From Hepsetus odoe (Eukaryota; Chordata; Actinopteri; Characiformes; Hepsetidae), in NCBI GenBank assembly GCA_017165825.1, contig CM029368.1, positions 2,193,886 to 2,257,885 of the forward strand: a DNA stretch of 64,000 nucleotides. Direction: 5' to 3'. Shown here piece after piece: positions 9,481-23,600 of this stretch. A program made the translations under genes and the position numbers. Position 1 is the stretch's first letter. Each line of letters starts with the position of its first letter. The notes beneath the pieces are model-generated. The model ran no database searches. It saw only the letters and a program-made list of their open reading frames with translations, and was not told the origin of the DNA.

Positions 9481-9989
9481 AGTGACAGATGTAAAAGATA
9501 TATTAAAAAATAGAGACATAAGGAAAGAGGAAAGAGGAACAAGTACAGGAGAAGTACAGGAGCTATAAAAAAAAAATAATCTATATATCTATATAAATAT
9601 ATATACATATATTTATACTATTAATATTTTTATTGATCTATTTTATATTAATTCTTTATATTTTTAATAATAAAAATCTGACACTGACTACATAAACACA
9701 AGTACTTTTATTTTTTAAAGAAATGATTGGAGCGATAATATTTCATGTTAAGGAGTCTGGTTAAAAGGTGACAAGATTAAAACTAAAACTACAAAAATGT
9801 CAATGTTTTCATCGTTTCTGGGACAATTGGACCTCATCGAGTCCCCCTTTGTACCCCTACAGACCCCTCAACACTTTCAGACCACATTTTGTCCTCATCT
9901 CGTCTGTCACCATGGACACCAGGCTTCTGTAAGACGAGGAATGCCATTAGATCACTTAGTTACCTCTTACCACCCTTCTGTTCCCCTCC

Positions 9990-10052
9990 TGTGTGTGTGT
10001 GTGTGTGTGTGTGCGTGCGTGCGTGCGTGTGTGTGTGAGAGAGAGAGAGAAA
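9990..10052. repeat. (TG)n/(TGCG)n/(GA)n compound microsatellite
   Basis: TG repeats pass into GTGCGTGCG units and then GAGAGA. Confidence 0.9.
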
Positions 10053-11414
10053 GTCATTTTGAAATGCCAGGGAGGGTCCTCTGCAGATTTCTGATGATGG
10101 TTCGGGTAAATCTCTGATGGAAAAGTTTGATAAAGGACATTACCAGCAAAGCTTTGCTGCAGGGGTCATGTCAGGTCAACCGGACAGCAGCTGGTCATGC
10201 GTTTCGCTGCAGTTACTGCTTAAATCAGCTCGTAAACAACCCCGTCCCAAGTTCTAGACCAGGACTAGGCCGCTTACACGATGCCATTGTTGATAAAGCG
10301 CAGTAGCTTAAAGGAGAAGTCCACATTTTAGGCCTAATTCACTGATTAAAACACCCGTCCAGCTCACTGAGAGTGGACTAAACTACTCGAGGACAGTAGC
10401 GGTGAAGGGAACCAGACGCCTGAATGTCCCTCCCAGACATGACATGGTGGTGAAGAGCCTCGGGCCTGATGCCCGAGACGAGTTTGGAGAAGATTTTGGA
10501 CTAAAACTAAACCCATACGTGGTGGAGGGGTACATGCAGGGCACTGATTTAGTTCAGATGGACTTTTTTAGCACCATCCAAGACAATAGAGTGTAAAAAT
10601 GTTGGATGTCTGGTTCCTTTCACCAGCAGTGGAAAGAAATCGGGATAATTTCACTTTGTGAACATTTCAGCCACTTCATTGTGGGGGAAAATTAGTGGAC
10701 AGGTTCTGCAATTCATTAAATTACCTTCAACTTTGTCATTAAGCAGAGTACAGGTACCGAACCAACGAGCACCTTAGCAAAGAAGTATCATAGCGTGGTT
10801 ATAAAGCATGTAGTGGAAACATCTGGCCGTGTCCTCACTGGAACAGAGGTCCAGTCTTATATAACTGACCGAACGCTCAGATATTTCCGCCTCTCTGGCA
10901 CGCATACAGTTCCTGCCAAATAAAGGTCTGCCTTTTGTTGCACTGAGAAACAGAGGGTAACAGTGTCTTCCTGCCAAATTCAGGCCCTTGTTCCTTTTCT
11001 CTGCTTAACGACCTGTTTTACAATGACCTCATTCTCTGACCTCACACCACGGGTCGTCCTGACTGACGGGTGGACAATCAGCCGCTCCGGTTAATGAGTT
11101 CATGTGTGCGAGAGGGTTTCGACTCGTCCCCGTCACGACACAAATTACACAGTCGGTGTCGCAGCCTTTCCACAGCTCATTCACCACCAAACTGGAAGTG
11201 GCCAAAAGTATCTGGACAGGTTCTCTAATCTGTCAGTCCAGATAGGTTTAGGCCACACTGGTCCGGGTGTCCAGTTACAGAACACACAGCTTGCATAATC
11301 CGCTCAGGAGCCCTGACCGGCCGAACGGAGCTGTGGAGCAGCCTCAAATCAGCCAAAGGTCACCGTGCTCCTCGTCCTCATCAGGCCTCTTCTTCACCAA
11401 AATCTGATTTATTC

Positions 11415-11535
11415 ATAGTGGGTACTGAAGAAATGTGTAGTAGGTACTGAATAATTCACATTAGTTCATGAATCATTTATAGTAGATACTAAATGATTCA
11501 TGTTAGAAACAGAATCATTCATAATAGACATTGAA
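11415..11535. repeat. Degenerate tandem repeat with ATTCATxxTAG motif
   Basis: AATCATTTATAGTAGATACT-like units recur about four times with spacing of 35-40 bp. Copies are too diverged for an exact unit. Confidence 0.45.
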
Positions 11536-11549
11536 AAATAATAAACTGA

Positions 11550-11755
11550 ACAATTTATAGAGTAAGAGAAAGAGAGAAAGATTGAAATTCTTAGAGAGCG
11601 AGAGAGAGAGAAATACGGGCTCAGAGCAAGAGAGAAAAATAGAATGAGAGCAGGACAGAGAAATGAAGAGTGAGAGAATGAAACATACTCTGAGACAGAG
11701 CGAGACACAGCAAGAGAAAGAAAATACAGACTTTGAAACAGAGCGAGAGAGAATA
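11550..11755. repeat. Purine-rich GA tract
   Basis: About 200 bp dominated by GAGA and AGAGAG motifs on the plus strand. The open frames here on the minus strand are compositional. Confidence 0.75.
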
Positions 11756-12481
11756 CCAGATGATGTAGATTTCTTGTTTTTTGTACTCTGAGATGAACAG
11801 ATTATTCAGGGCCTCGTTTTTAACAAACACGTTTGTGTTCAAACACCAAAGTCCCGGCGCTGATCTGACGAAGCGGTTTTAACTCCAGGAACTGACCCTT
11901 ATCTAGTCGACTGACTCGGAGTTGGGCAAGACCGGACGAGTCGAAATCTGGCCACCCTGCAGCTTTCACACTGGTGACTCTGCACTGAACAACATTAATA
12001 TTCGTTAGGGCAGCTGCTCATCTGAACAGGTCAACCTTAATAAATAACAGAAACGTGGGGCTTGGCTCCTGTTGTATTGTTTGTATTTGAGTTGGGTCGG
12101 GGCTGGTTCTGGGGTCTATCCCAGGACTTACAGGGTGAAAGGGGGACACTGGTCTGTTGAGAATATTCATTTTAAATGATATCACAATATGAAATGACAA
12201 AGAAATACAAGAAAGCAGGAGCTCCTCGGTTTGTTCACCTCCAGCTCTGCTGATACAGAATTCCTGGAACGCGCCGGTGTGTGACCTGCACTCCAGACTG
12301 ATACTGGGGTTCAACAACACACCGAGTCCAGGCTCCCATTGGCCTGGGGATGAGGCTAACCCGATGTCTAGGGGAAGCAGTGCGCCAATCAGAAAACAGA
12401 GAAAAATCACATCACCTGGTGACTGTGTGTGTTTGGAAGGGAGGAGCCTAAGCTGTGAGAACAGAGGTCAGAGTGTGTAAA

Positions 12482-12486
12482 GGTCT

Positions 12487-12518
<32 letters not shown>
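12482..12518. repeat. (TG)n(GA)n microsatellite
   Basis: TG units followed by GAGAGAGA. Confidence 0.9.
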
Positions 12519-12605
12519 AAACTCCAAAGGTGATGAAGCAGGGCTGAGAATGTCTGAAGGCGAGTCAGAAGACCACCTGATAGGTGTTAGATACTGTTAT
12601 TCATT

Positions 12606-12690
12606 ATGGGAGATTCCTCAGGGCAACCTACTGCTCTGGGATTCAAACCCATGACCTCCCGACCCGGGGACCTAGTCCGGGTCCGGGTCT
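12606..12690 (-). repeat. tRNA-like head of a family A SINE, reverse
   Basis: It contains CTCAGGGCAACCTACTGCTC and GGGATTCAAACCCATGACCT, the reverse complement of a B box with its flank. Body and tail are missing. Confidence 0.65.
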
Positions 12691-13299
12691 CCTCGGTAAG
12701 ATCACACAGTTCACAACCCAAAGAGAAACTTAAGGCCAAGATGTGCTTCAAGAGCAGTTCTAGCGTTAAACCTGCTGTGTTTCTGTTGAGACGGGACGAG
12801 AGGGTTTGTAGGTCAAACATGAGGGTCAGTTTCTTTTTGTCCCAGCCTCTGCTCCACACTGGCATCAGAAAACCAGGCAGGCGGGCTCATTTCGAAGAGA
12901 AACTACAGGACGCAACGTTTTCGCACTTCATAAAGACCAGGAGCAGTCAACGTAGAGAAAAGCCAGGTTTAAACATGAGTCCAGATTCAGGAGCCAGTAA
13001 GTAAATGTATAGCTGCTGCCCTCTGGTGTTCAGGGCCTGTAATAATGCGTGTTCCTCCTTTTCTCCCCAAAACGACTGATTTAGAAGTATAATAAGAGTA
13101 AACCCCGTCCCTCTTGGTTGGTGTGAAACTCTCGGTTCGATTTTGATTCAGATTTTCTCCGCCGACCCAAAAAGTGAGATGTGCAGTGGATGTAAAAAGG
13201 GTTCAAATTCCCCGTTAATCTGTCACAGTGACATTATCGGTGTCTCGATATGAAGATAATAAACGCGACCGACGGAAAGATTAAAAACGCGCCTCTGCT

Positions 13300-13493
13300 T
13301 ACAGGCGAAGTGGTATCATCACAGTTTTATTATGTGACTTTGTACAATAAAAATGACCAAAAAAAGAAAAGAAAATAGGACAAATAGAAAATATAGATGC
13401 AGTACATATCCAAAAGCTAAATGTGGTTTTTGAGTGTGACCAGCTGTGGGTGGGAGCTCTGGCGAGAGGGGGGGGGGGGGAATTAAGAAAAGA

Positions 13494-13525
<32 letters not shown>

Positions 13526-14848
13526 AAGCAGCTGTTACTAAAACACCAAACAGAAACAGCCAAAGCAGCAGCACCGCCAACTGGTACCGAGTCTGAACAG
13601 GGAACTCGGGAAGAGACTAAATGGGGTTTAGAGGCTGAAGGATGTTAAAGCTTCTGGAGGTGCAGTACCAAAAAAAAAAAAAAAAAAAAGGTCAGCAGTT
13701 TGAGTTTGGTGTTGAAGTACCAGCTGGAAAAGCGGCTGAGCACCCATCGAACACAGCGACGAATGCAGGGAGACGCTGTCGGAGGCCGCCTTGTGCAGAC
13801 GGGATCAGCATGCTTAGAAATGCATCATAACTTAAAACAAATTCCCTCAAATCCATATGCACATCTCCCGCTTTTTATACAAACCATTTTGCAAAAATCC
13901 ATCTAAAAGCACGTCTGCACCTTCAAGAACAGGTTTTTGTCTGTAAGCTCACCAGCAGAGGTGGCGTTCTACACAACAACGGATCTTAAAGCCGGTGAAA
14001 ATGTTTAAAAGGTAAAACTATAGTCGTTAACATGGAAAAGTCCACATGTAGGCCACGTTATGAGACATTTAGAAAGGCTTTGTGAATGGCTATGCTACCA
14101 CTTTAACACACAGTGTCTCCGTAAACAACAAAAAGCTGTAGCAGAGCCGATATATATGTGACGAAAATAAACGACAAAAAAAGTGAACGTTACAGAAATG
14201 ACCAAAAAAAGAAAAAGAAAAAAAAAAAAAGTTATACAATCCAAGGCTAGATAACTTAAATTACACAAAATGGAAGAGCTTAACATTTGAAAGTGAAAGA
14301 AAAAAAAATTAAAGCCATGGGGGAAAAAAAAAAAAACAAAACAAAAAAACCATTAACAAATGAATCGCCTGAGGTGTATTTCAGCCTTACGGTTTTTCGG
14401 ATGGAGTCTGCCAGTGATGGAGGATGAGGGCCTTACAGAGTGGTCACCACCAAAAAGGAAAAGGGGGATTTTCAAGAGCAGTAAACAGCTGGAATGAGTG
14501 ACGTCCCTAAACAGCATTATGGCTCTGAATACACTCCTCTGTTGATTTATAGCTGGAAGGCATTTACATTTGAAATAAGAACCACAAACATTTGATTGTG
14601 CGAGCTCGGGGTCCGGAGAGGTTAGTGCACAGCTATGGGGCAGAAAGAGTAAATATTAACGGCGTGTTCAGGCAAAGCCGATTTCAATCTGTAACCCTCC
14701 CGCTTTTGCCGTCTTAACCTCGGGGCTGTCCTCGCACCGCACAGACAGACACCAGGTGAAAACAAGGGCCGATGGTTTTTTCTTTTTTGACCGACAGACA
14801 GTCCAGGCTGGTTTTATTGGCAACTAGTACAAGGTGTTGGTCTGTACA
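13300..14848 (-). other. Probable septin 7 3' untranslated region
   Basis: This follows the septin 7 stop codon (14849-14851) directly on the minus strand. An AATAAA signal lies only 31 nt after the stop (plus-strand TTTATT at 13 813 less in offset terms, i.e. 14813-14818) and another near the far end (13326-13331), so a short and a long 3' UTR are both possible. The stretch contains A- and T-rich runs (13469-13527, 13671-13689, 14217-14230) and no supported ORF. The long extent is an inference from sequence texture and the distal signal. Confidence 0.4.
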
Positions 14849-14885
14849 CTAAAAGATCTTCTTCTTTTTGTTTTTTTCCAAGGTC
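14849..14885 (-). CDS. septin7: Septin 7 last coding exon
   Basis: The acceptor CTCTCCACAG precedes GACCTTGGAAAA. It completes a split Arg codon and encodes [11 protein letters not shown] and TAG. Only 12 residues, Lys-rich, closing the coiled-coil tail. Confidence 0.95.
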
Positions 14886-17800
14886 CTGTGGAGAGCAACA
14901 ACAAGAAGGGTGTCTCAGAAACAATACAGACACATTTGTCACACAAAGTAAAAAAAGAATATAAACAGAATTTTGTGGCGCATAATGGTGCCGTTTTCTG
15001 AGATGGTCCACGAGGACCAATCAGAAGTCATTTGAATGATGCAAGAAACTTGAGATTTTGCAGATGAGAGTGAGGGATAATTCGTAGTAGAATTAGTAGA
15101 CCATTACATGAAGCGCATCCAACCTAGGACATGTAGTACATTCCTGAACCAATTACTATTTAGAGAGACAATTTGAGCAATTCTGAAGCTGGTAAATGAA
15201 CCTCAGTACTGGCTCAGGGTGTGGGTACCTGGAGGCGTCGAGTTTCTGCTGCTCCACCATGCGCTGCTGGACCTCCCAGCTGGCCTTCTCCTCCTCAAAC
15301 TGCCTCCTCTTCTCCTCCAGCTCCTTATGCTGAGCTTCCAGGTTCTTCTTCATCTGCTCGTGGCGTCGTTGCAGCTGAGAGACCAAACACATGGGCTCAG
15401 AGGTGGCGGAACAATGATCGATTATGAACGGGTTTTACTTTGTAAAGTGTTTGCCTGTTCAGTTTAGACTCAGTCCGCATCAACCTGGGAATGTTTTAAA
15501 TAAAGTGTACATATTGACGGCGTGAAGAAGTTAAAATGTGGCCAGACTAGTACTTTATTGACTGTTTTCAAACAGTAATCCTTTTGCTGCTATTAAATTA
15601 AAAACTGACATATTTGGTAACATGTGGCTCCTAACAGCATAAAAGCTGAAGATTAAAACCAGCCCGAGACCAAGTGTTTTGTCAGAGTGAAATTAATAAA
15701 ATGGTACCGGGTCACTACCAAAAAAAAAACAAAAAAAAAAAAGCTGTGCAAAGCTGTGTGACGGGTTGTTCCATCAGGATGTCTGCGCAGGAACAACGAT
15801 TACAGTGATGGGAACGAGCAGCAGCGAGCTTCAGCTGCCGTGTTAAGAATAAAGTACCGTCCATTCCCAAACCGGTCCTCATCTCCAACATGCTGAAAGG
15901 TTGAAGATCAGGTGAAGTCGGGCATCAAAGCTTTCACAGTATCCCGTTCGAGGTGACGTAAGGGTTTGAGTGTGTCGCTCCCCCGTCGTTCCGCATCGTA
16001 TCGTGATTCCTCGGTTTTTCCACCACTGAGATACAAGTTTCTTGGGCGCTGATTGTTGAAGTGCACCTCTACATGTATGCGAAGGTATTACCAAAGTATT
16101 TACTGGAAAAGACGGCAATCAAACTGCTCTGTTTAGGTGGTTGCAGCTTAGTTGCTTTTTTTTTTTATGATTAATATCACACCCTTCGTTAATCTGCATG
16201 TAAACACCCAAGTGTTCGTGTCAAAAATGCATGTCGGTGCATAAATTACCATATCGAGCACCACAAATATATTCCCTATTCAGTCCTTTCTGCACAAGAT
16301 TTACATTTACGGCATCAGACACTCTAATCCAGAGCGACTCCCAGCTCCTGCTTACAGGGAGGGTTCAGGAACCCAGTGGTTGCAGTGCTGCAGGTGGGTT
16401 TCGAACCTGCGACCTCTTGGTTGATTTGATCAAATAGGGTTCAGTTCCAGGGAATTTTCTCAAGTTTGGACAGGATTTTAGGACGTGAGCAAGAGCAGTA
16501 AGCCATTTATAAATACCCAGGTATGTAAACCCATTCCGTGTCTGTACGCGTTGTCTGCTGTGTGTGAAAAGTAAGAGACGGGAAGAGGCGGGTATTTGTA
16601 CCTCTGCCTCAGAGTCTTTCAGTTTCTGGAGCTTCTCTTTGACCTTCATTTCAAACACCTGCTCCATCTCCATCTCCATCTTCTTCATCTTCGCCACATG
16701 ATCTCTTCTCTCCTCCTCCATCTGTGCCAGAGGACTCCTGTTCACAAAACACACACACACACAGTGCAGAACACACACAGATCCATAGATGCACACAGTT
16801 ATCGGTTTGTTTTGGTGAAGAAAAAAATAAAAAGGCAAAAATGAACACCCAGTGAATCTACCTGTGGGGCAGAAAGGAGAGGGTTAAAAGAGGAAAAAGA
16901 AAACCCTGTGATGTGGGAAAGATTTAAGACCCAAAGCTAAAGTGTTGACCTTCCTCGGAGCCTGCGTTAGTGAGCGAAGCTGCTGCAGGTTAGTGAACTG
17001 CTGGAAAGCTCATCACATGGACACAGACATCAGCACGGATCATTAGCAGGGATGTTAAGAGCAAATTGTTTATAGGCTTCCTAACCCAGAACCATCAGGG
17101 CACTTACTGCAGCGAATTTAGCTCTGATCTCCTCAACATTCAAAAGCACCAACATCACATATATATAAAAAAAAACAAAAGAAAAAAAGGCTAATCAAAG
17201 CACAAGGAGTACAAAACAACTAACCTCCCCCTGCTCCACCCACAAATGTGCTCATCCTTAGCTACTGTTGCTAGGTTGGACAAGCTTCACAGAGCGATGG
17301 TAGAACAGTCTAAGGAGCTACTGTTCTGTTGTTAATAGAACCACCTATACAATTCATTTCTGTAGCATAACTGAAATTTGGACCTTATGCTCCGGTCATT
17401 TACAGTGACTTCACAGCCTAAAAACTGTCGCGTTTAAAAAATTTAAATAAACCAAAAAAAAAAGAAAAAGGGCTAAGTTTGTAAAAACGCTAATTTAGCA
17501 TTGTTTTTGACAAATGATAGAGACTTTTAAATGTATTTTTAATAAGTATTCATTTGTTCATTTTGATATTTCAGAAGATCCTTTAGCTACATATAGAAAT
17601 GGTAATTTCAGTTAACGGGATTCCAGGTATTCTGTAAAACTTATCCAACTTTGCAAATAAGAGCGAGCTTTTTTGGGAGCTGAGCACGCATCGATCTGCT
17701 AGGCTGCACGTGAACTAGAGGCCACAACCTACTGACAGGATTTCCCGGGTTGTTTTCTCCACCGATAACAGCAGGTTTGACATTATCAGTCAAAAACGAT

Positions 17801-20577
17801 GTCAAGATCGTTCTGCTCTAATCAAACCACTGTTGAGCTCATTTTAAAACTCAGTCTGTAAGTCGGGCGATTCCCCTCACGCAGGCTGAAGATGCTGCTT
17901 AGCGCCTGCTGTACAGAAGGGCAGCGAGCAGATAGAAAAGGGGAGAAAACAGACCAAAAAGGGCAGAGGAGTGTGTGACAGTGTCTAACGGTGAACTGAA
18001 GCGAGCCACTTACATGCCGTCAACTGTGTCAAATCTAAAACGAGAACAGAAAACACAAACTTTAGCATGCTGCTGACGTCCTCCTGCCTGCGGGTCTGTT
18101 GTGCAGGAATGTCTACCAGGGCTTGGTGGTGGGGGTGGGGGGGGGATTAGTGGCAGCAGGACTGTGTTGGGACCGAGTGTGGGTGAGCAGTTAGCTTTGT
18201 GTAGAGGCAGCAGGCCGCTCTGTGCATTAGGTGCATTGGTAGTGAGGCCAACTTACACTCCAACCTTCAGCTTCTCTAAAGACAAAGTTTAAGAAAATAA
18301 AAAATAGAACTTTCGATGTGACATCAACAAATGAATTATTTTCATTAGAAAATTTGACTCTGATGCTGTTATTTTAAGCTACACTTGCTGTCCAAAAACC
18401 ACTTTCATTAAATATTTAAGAAAGTTCAAACTTTTATAGTGAGATCCTTTTAATTTATAGCTAATTAAGACACTTCATATGCACATATCTGTACAATGCG
18501 AACGATTAGCAATATGGCAACATCTAACATGTGCAAAATGACCTGTTTTTAAAAACTGTCGCTGTGAACGAACTGTCTAAAATTGCATTTGAAGTTAAAG
18601 CGGTTCTTTCTTCGTACTATTTTTAGAGGCATGTGTGACAACGCTCCCACCAGCCACTCTGACCAGTGATGGAGGACTCATGGCTCAAACTGAGCAATGA
18701 AATAGCTGATAAGAGTCCAGTCGCTGAGGAACAGATGGTCTACGGTCAGTATTAATGAGCATTCGGGTCGGTGCTCCAAAAATAAACGAGCTGTACGCTA
18801 ACGCAGCGCACCCTGACCCAGAGTCAGGTTCTAACTCACTTGGTGAGCTGGCCTTTGCTCTTGTTGTTGTCGGCTCCGTTGTAGGTGACTGCGGCGAGTT
18901 TCCTGCTGCGGTAGTTCTCGTAGTGGACGTTGTTGGTCACATCCTTCAGGTCCTGCATGTGGGTTCTGCAGACAAAAGGCAAAGAACATGGACAAGTCAG
19001 TGGGATCGCAGATGATGACGGCACAAGTACTTAAAAGCCATCTGCAGCCGTTTGTGACTCGGCTCAGGAAGCGACCACTTCTTTGACTCAAGGCCACGAG
19101 ATCAACAATCAGGCAAAACCACAGCAGGAAAGGTATCGTGATGGCCGATACAAACACTGAACATGGTGAAAAACTAAAAACTGTCTGAACAGCCCATTTT
19201 AATTGACTGATCACAGAAAATGTTCATCATACTTCACATGACTAAGGCTTTCATTAAATTTGAAACATTTGCATACAGCAGTTTAATATTAGAGACCTTG
19301 ATCAAATTACACTCAAAGTAAATAAACACACGTCACTGGTGCAGAATTTGACATGTAGGGAAAAAATAATGCAAATCATTCTAAATGTTAAAATAGCATA
19401 ACTAAAAAAAAGTAAGCAAATACAGCCTCAATCGGTTCTGTGCTTCACAAAAACAGTTCTACCAACTAGTCCCCGTTCTTGGACCATTAAAGTGAAACAT
19501 CTGATGTTGAATTACCTGATGAGCATGTTTCGCAGGATTGTGAAGTCACAGTGCTCGCCATTCTCAACTGGAAAAGAGAAACAAATAAAACACGACGCTG
19601 GTCAGGGGAACTGGTCCAGTAATATAACTCTAAAGTAGCGTGTGCAGTAACACCTTTCAAATGCTCAGATTTCTCAATAAAGAACAACGTAATGTACCGA
19701 TTCGCATGCGTGATTTGGAATCACAGCTCTTTATTATATTTTCATTTTCAGGTTTAACTGATCTGAAAAACACTGTGTGATTTGAGCCAGGGGGGGATTC
19801 TACCCAGATGGCTTAAATCAGTTATAGTCTCACCTTCCTAAATCCATCACATTATTAACATTGGTCACAGCTTGCAACTCGCAACTTCCCACTTGCTGAT
19901 TGTTTTGGGTTCCTGTTGAGAAACTCCAGGACCAGAGGCAGACCAGTTTTTGTTTGGGGCAAACTCTCTAAATCTCTGCGTGTGAACCGTTAACAGACAC
20001 CAAAACACTGAAGTGTGAGAAGTGCTGTGACCTGGTATTAACAGGAAGCAAACTCAGGACAGCAGGGGACGAATTTATATTCTTTTTTTTTTTTTTTTTT
20101 TTTCCCCCTCCAAAAACACCTCCAGCCTCTTGCTGACATTTTTTCAGGAAAAATAAAGAAATAAATAAAATCTAAAAAAAATTATATATAAGCCTTGTGT
20201 TTCGGTTAAAAAGTCACTGATCAGACGGTTAGAGTACAAACCACACCTGCTTCAAGGTTCCCTGTCAGATGCCATGATGTGGAATGTGACTAGTAAAGAC
20301 TTCTGACTGCCCTGAACGTCGTGTCAAACGGTTTAGAACCAATTAACACACGGCGCATCCAGCAGGTGGCATCTGGAACCCCTCAGAAAGTCACTAGCAG
20401 GCGGTCTGCTTGAGGTGTCAGATTGCTGAAGACCAGCCAAACCCTCCTCCCTCTTCTCAACCATATGCCATTTTAAGCTTACGTGCTGCCTGTCAAAACC
20501 ATCTCAGTCTTTCGAAACCCCTTCTGTGGACACAAGCGCTGCAGAGATGCTTTATGAACCCTGAGAGTGCAGCACTG

Positions 20578-20609
<32 letters not shown>

Positions 20610-23600
20610 AGTGTGTGTCCAATGCTGCACGCATCAGTGACAGAACACAGGCGAGTGTTTACTGATACAGACATGCTCTCTCAGGCCGTTTTCCCACGCC
20701 ATGTGACGATCCTGACCTAATTCTGTTCCCTAAACAGCTCTTCTCAAGGCAGCAGCAGAAGAAACTCCGAGCATTAGCGCTGATCCCACTTCAGGTCAGT
20801 GAGAAGAATAAGCAGAATCCTTTCTGATGTCAGTCTGGGTTCATACAGGCATGGTAACCGAGATGGTAACGTTCACTCTGAAAGGAAGGCTTCAGCCAAT
20901 GGGAAGGCTTCAAATGGGTTTAATGAAATTCAAGTATGTATTAGTTTAATAATCTCAATGTTTTCTTTGCCTGACTCCACCACGTATATAAAGTAGAGTG
21001 ATCTTTTATATCTTTTATCTTTTAAAGTATTTAACTATACTTTAGTTATATTCATTTTATACAGTTTCGAACGGTGCTTTGCTGACCCTTATGTCACGGT
21101 CATATTTTTGGAACCCTTTCTTGAAATTGGTTTAAGGTGTTTTAGGCAATAACCATGAATTAATTTCAAACAAAAGATATCAGGGCAGCGGTGGCCTAGT
21201 GGTGAGGGAGTTGCCCTGGCATCGGAAGATTGTGGGTTCAATTCCCTCACCAGTAGGTTGCCCTGAGGCACCGTCCCCGTCACTGCTCCCCGGGCGCTTT
21301 CAATAGCTGCCCACTGCTGCACGTGATTGCATGGGTTAAATACAGAGGTCCAACTTCGTTGTGGTTCACTGTGTGCTGTGCTGTGACCTCGCAATGACGA
21401 GGGTTGTCACTTTCACTTCACTTTCATAAGAGGGAATCTTCCACAGTGTGGCCAAAATCTCCCTTTTAGGAACTTTAAGGAAGGGGGTGACAGAGGTTTG
21501 ACTCCAACGTGGCAACAAGTATAGGAATTGTCAAGACTGTCCTCTGTTCTAAAAAGAAGAGGTGCATTCGTAATGCAGTCATAATGAGACATGCCCCGCC
21601 CCCTCTTACCCTCAGCCACGCCCCAGGGGTACTGCCTCCCTCTCACACGCTTTCCATTCACCTCTATAATGGTGTTACTGCCAACAACGGCCAGGGGCAG
21701 CCGATCCTGCAAAAAAGAAATGCAAACATTCACTGCTTTGTTTTTTGGTCACTTACGCTGCCCAAGGAAAGTGATTTAACTTGCTTTAAAGTGTTTCGAT
21801 GGCAGCCATAGATAATGGTTTATTAACCAAGTAGCTACAGCTGATGTTGGGCTGCATGCGTGTTCAAGTGTTGCCCAAATAAAAACAGATGGTTCTGGCA
21901 TTTACACTGATTTCACCTCAATGCAACTACTCTCAGGTACCAAATATTGACAGCAAGGACAGAAATGTGAATAGCGGGATGCATTTTTCCACCACTCAAA
22001 CCATTCAACCGTGGATTGCTTTTTATAAAGCTGTTAACGGCAGAAAATAACTCGTGATTGAGACGGGCTTAGACACGTTTTCCAACGTCCGTTCTCAGAA
22101 CAAGCTGCGTTTCATTTCGGTACTTGACTTCAGACGAGCACTCGAGCGTTCTTTCATGCTCAGACGGCTCACAGTCTGCTACTCGGATCCGAAAGAAAGG
22201 CCGTCATGAGTGTTTGAGATTTTAGGCCAGATGTGTTACAGGACTGGATGAGATTCTAATTGACCTCTTTGAGAATGTTCTGTCTCTTTTCCCGATCCAT
22301 ACTGACATGCTCTCCATTTCCAACAGTGGAAATTTCATAGAAAGCCTCATAGATATTTCATAGAAGGTTCTCTCTGAAAGCCTAACTCAGTCCAATTCAA
22401 TCAAGGTCAAACCCTCTGAAACAGGTGGTATTGACTTAACTACACAGATGGGGGTGTGTGTGTGTGTGTGTGGATGGAAAGGATTGCTCTCTGTGCAGCC
22501 ATCTGTGTGTCACTCTGTGACCTACTTCTCTAATGGGTTAGTAAAAAGAACCAGCATTGATTGCCTGCTTACTGTGTTTAGCCAAGGAAGACCATTCGTG
22601 TTTTTAGTTTCCACTGAGGTCGAATCGACCAAGGCAGTCTTAACAAGACGCAGGATGATGGGCTGGCGATATGATGTGTAACTGTTACAAATGATAGGCC
22701 ATCACCCTGGCAGCCGACTCACTGATTTTGAACCATTTGTTGAATTTCTTTAGAATACATAAATGAATGAATAAACAGATGTAAAGAGAAACTTCGTGAT
22801 TAGGAAAGAAGTTGATACAGTTTTCCTATTTGTCACACTTGGTTTTTGTTTTCTTGTCCATTTTATTGTTGTGCCAATGCTGAATTTGAAAAAGTCATTT
22901 TACGTCCCTGTCGAAGACCTTTTCTTCTTTGCTTTTGTTTTAAGTGGTGCTATTTTCTGCTCACTCTTTTTTCCTGCGCTACATATACTGTGTCACCCAA
23001 ACAACTTAATTGTATCGCCCACCCTCACGTGAAGAACACAAACCTTAATCTTCTTCACCAGTTTGTTCTCCTCCTCATCATCCGTTTCTGGAAATTCATA
23101 GATTTTGATTTTATGCTCCTGGATTTCCCGCATTATCTGTGGGGGGAAAAACACAAACAAAAAAACGTGAGCAAGTAGAGGAAAGAAGCCACTGCTTCAG
23201 CGCGCTGGGAGTGGGAGAAAAACACTTTTGCAAACATCGGCATCGACCTGTGTTTCAGCAGCAGCGCCTCTAAATACGCTGATCACTGTTTGCCATGAAC
23301 ACTTCAAATGACTTGAGGCCAATTAAAATAAAAGGCTCGGTTCAGTGTCCTGTTTTGAGCTACTATGTGGGACAGTTCGTGCAGCTCTGCTCAGTCAGGT
23401 CAGTCAATACTACACTCACAGGAAACTGGGCGCTTAGTCTCAAACACACTTGGCCACACGTTGATTCTGAATCACTAATGAAGAAACAGATTGTTTTAAC
23501 CGCTAAGTGTGCAGAATCAAGCACCAGGGATTGAGTAACGTAAAGAAATAATTATAAACAACTTTAAAAAGAAAAATCTCACAAACTGCACAAGTGGAGC

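Larger units (their letters stand above)
9300..13300. other. Intergenic region between the EEPD1-like gene and septin 7
   Basis: No gene is supported here. The stretch is mostly unique, AT-rich sequence with an L2-like LINE tail (9405-9480), CA/TG and GA tracts, a degenerate short tandem repeat near 11415-11535 and a reverse SINE fragment at 12606-12690. The open frames at 9797-10117, 10402-10596, 12018-12410 and 12606-13004 have no recognisable domains; one crosses a TG microsatellite and another the SINE. Confidence 0.6.

Noticed and set aside
10402..10596. 64-codon frame in the intergenic region
   Set aside because: No domain, no splice partners and no conserved features recognised; it may belong to a dispersed repeat.
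22796..23032. Hydrophobic 78-codon frame next to septin 7 exon 7
   Set aside because: AT-rich intron sequence; hydrophobicity comes from T-rich codons.
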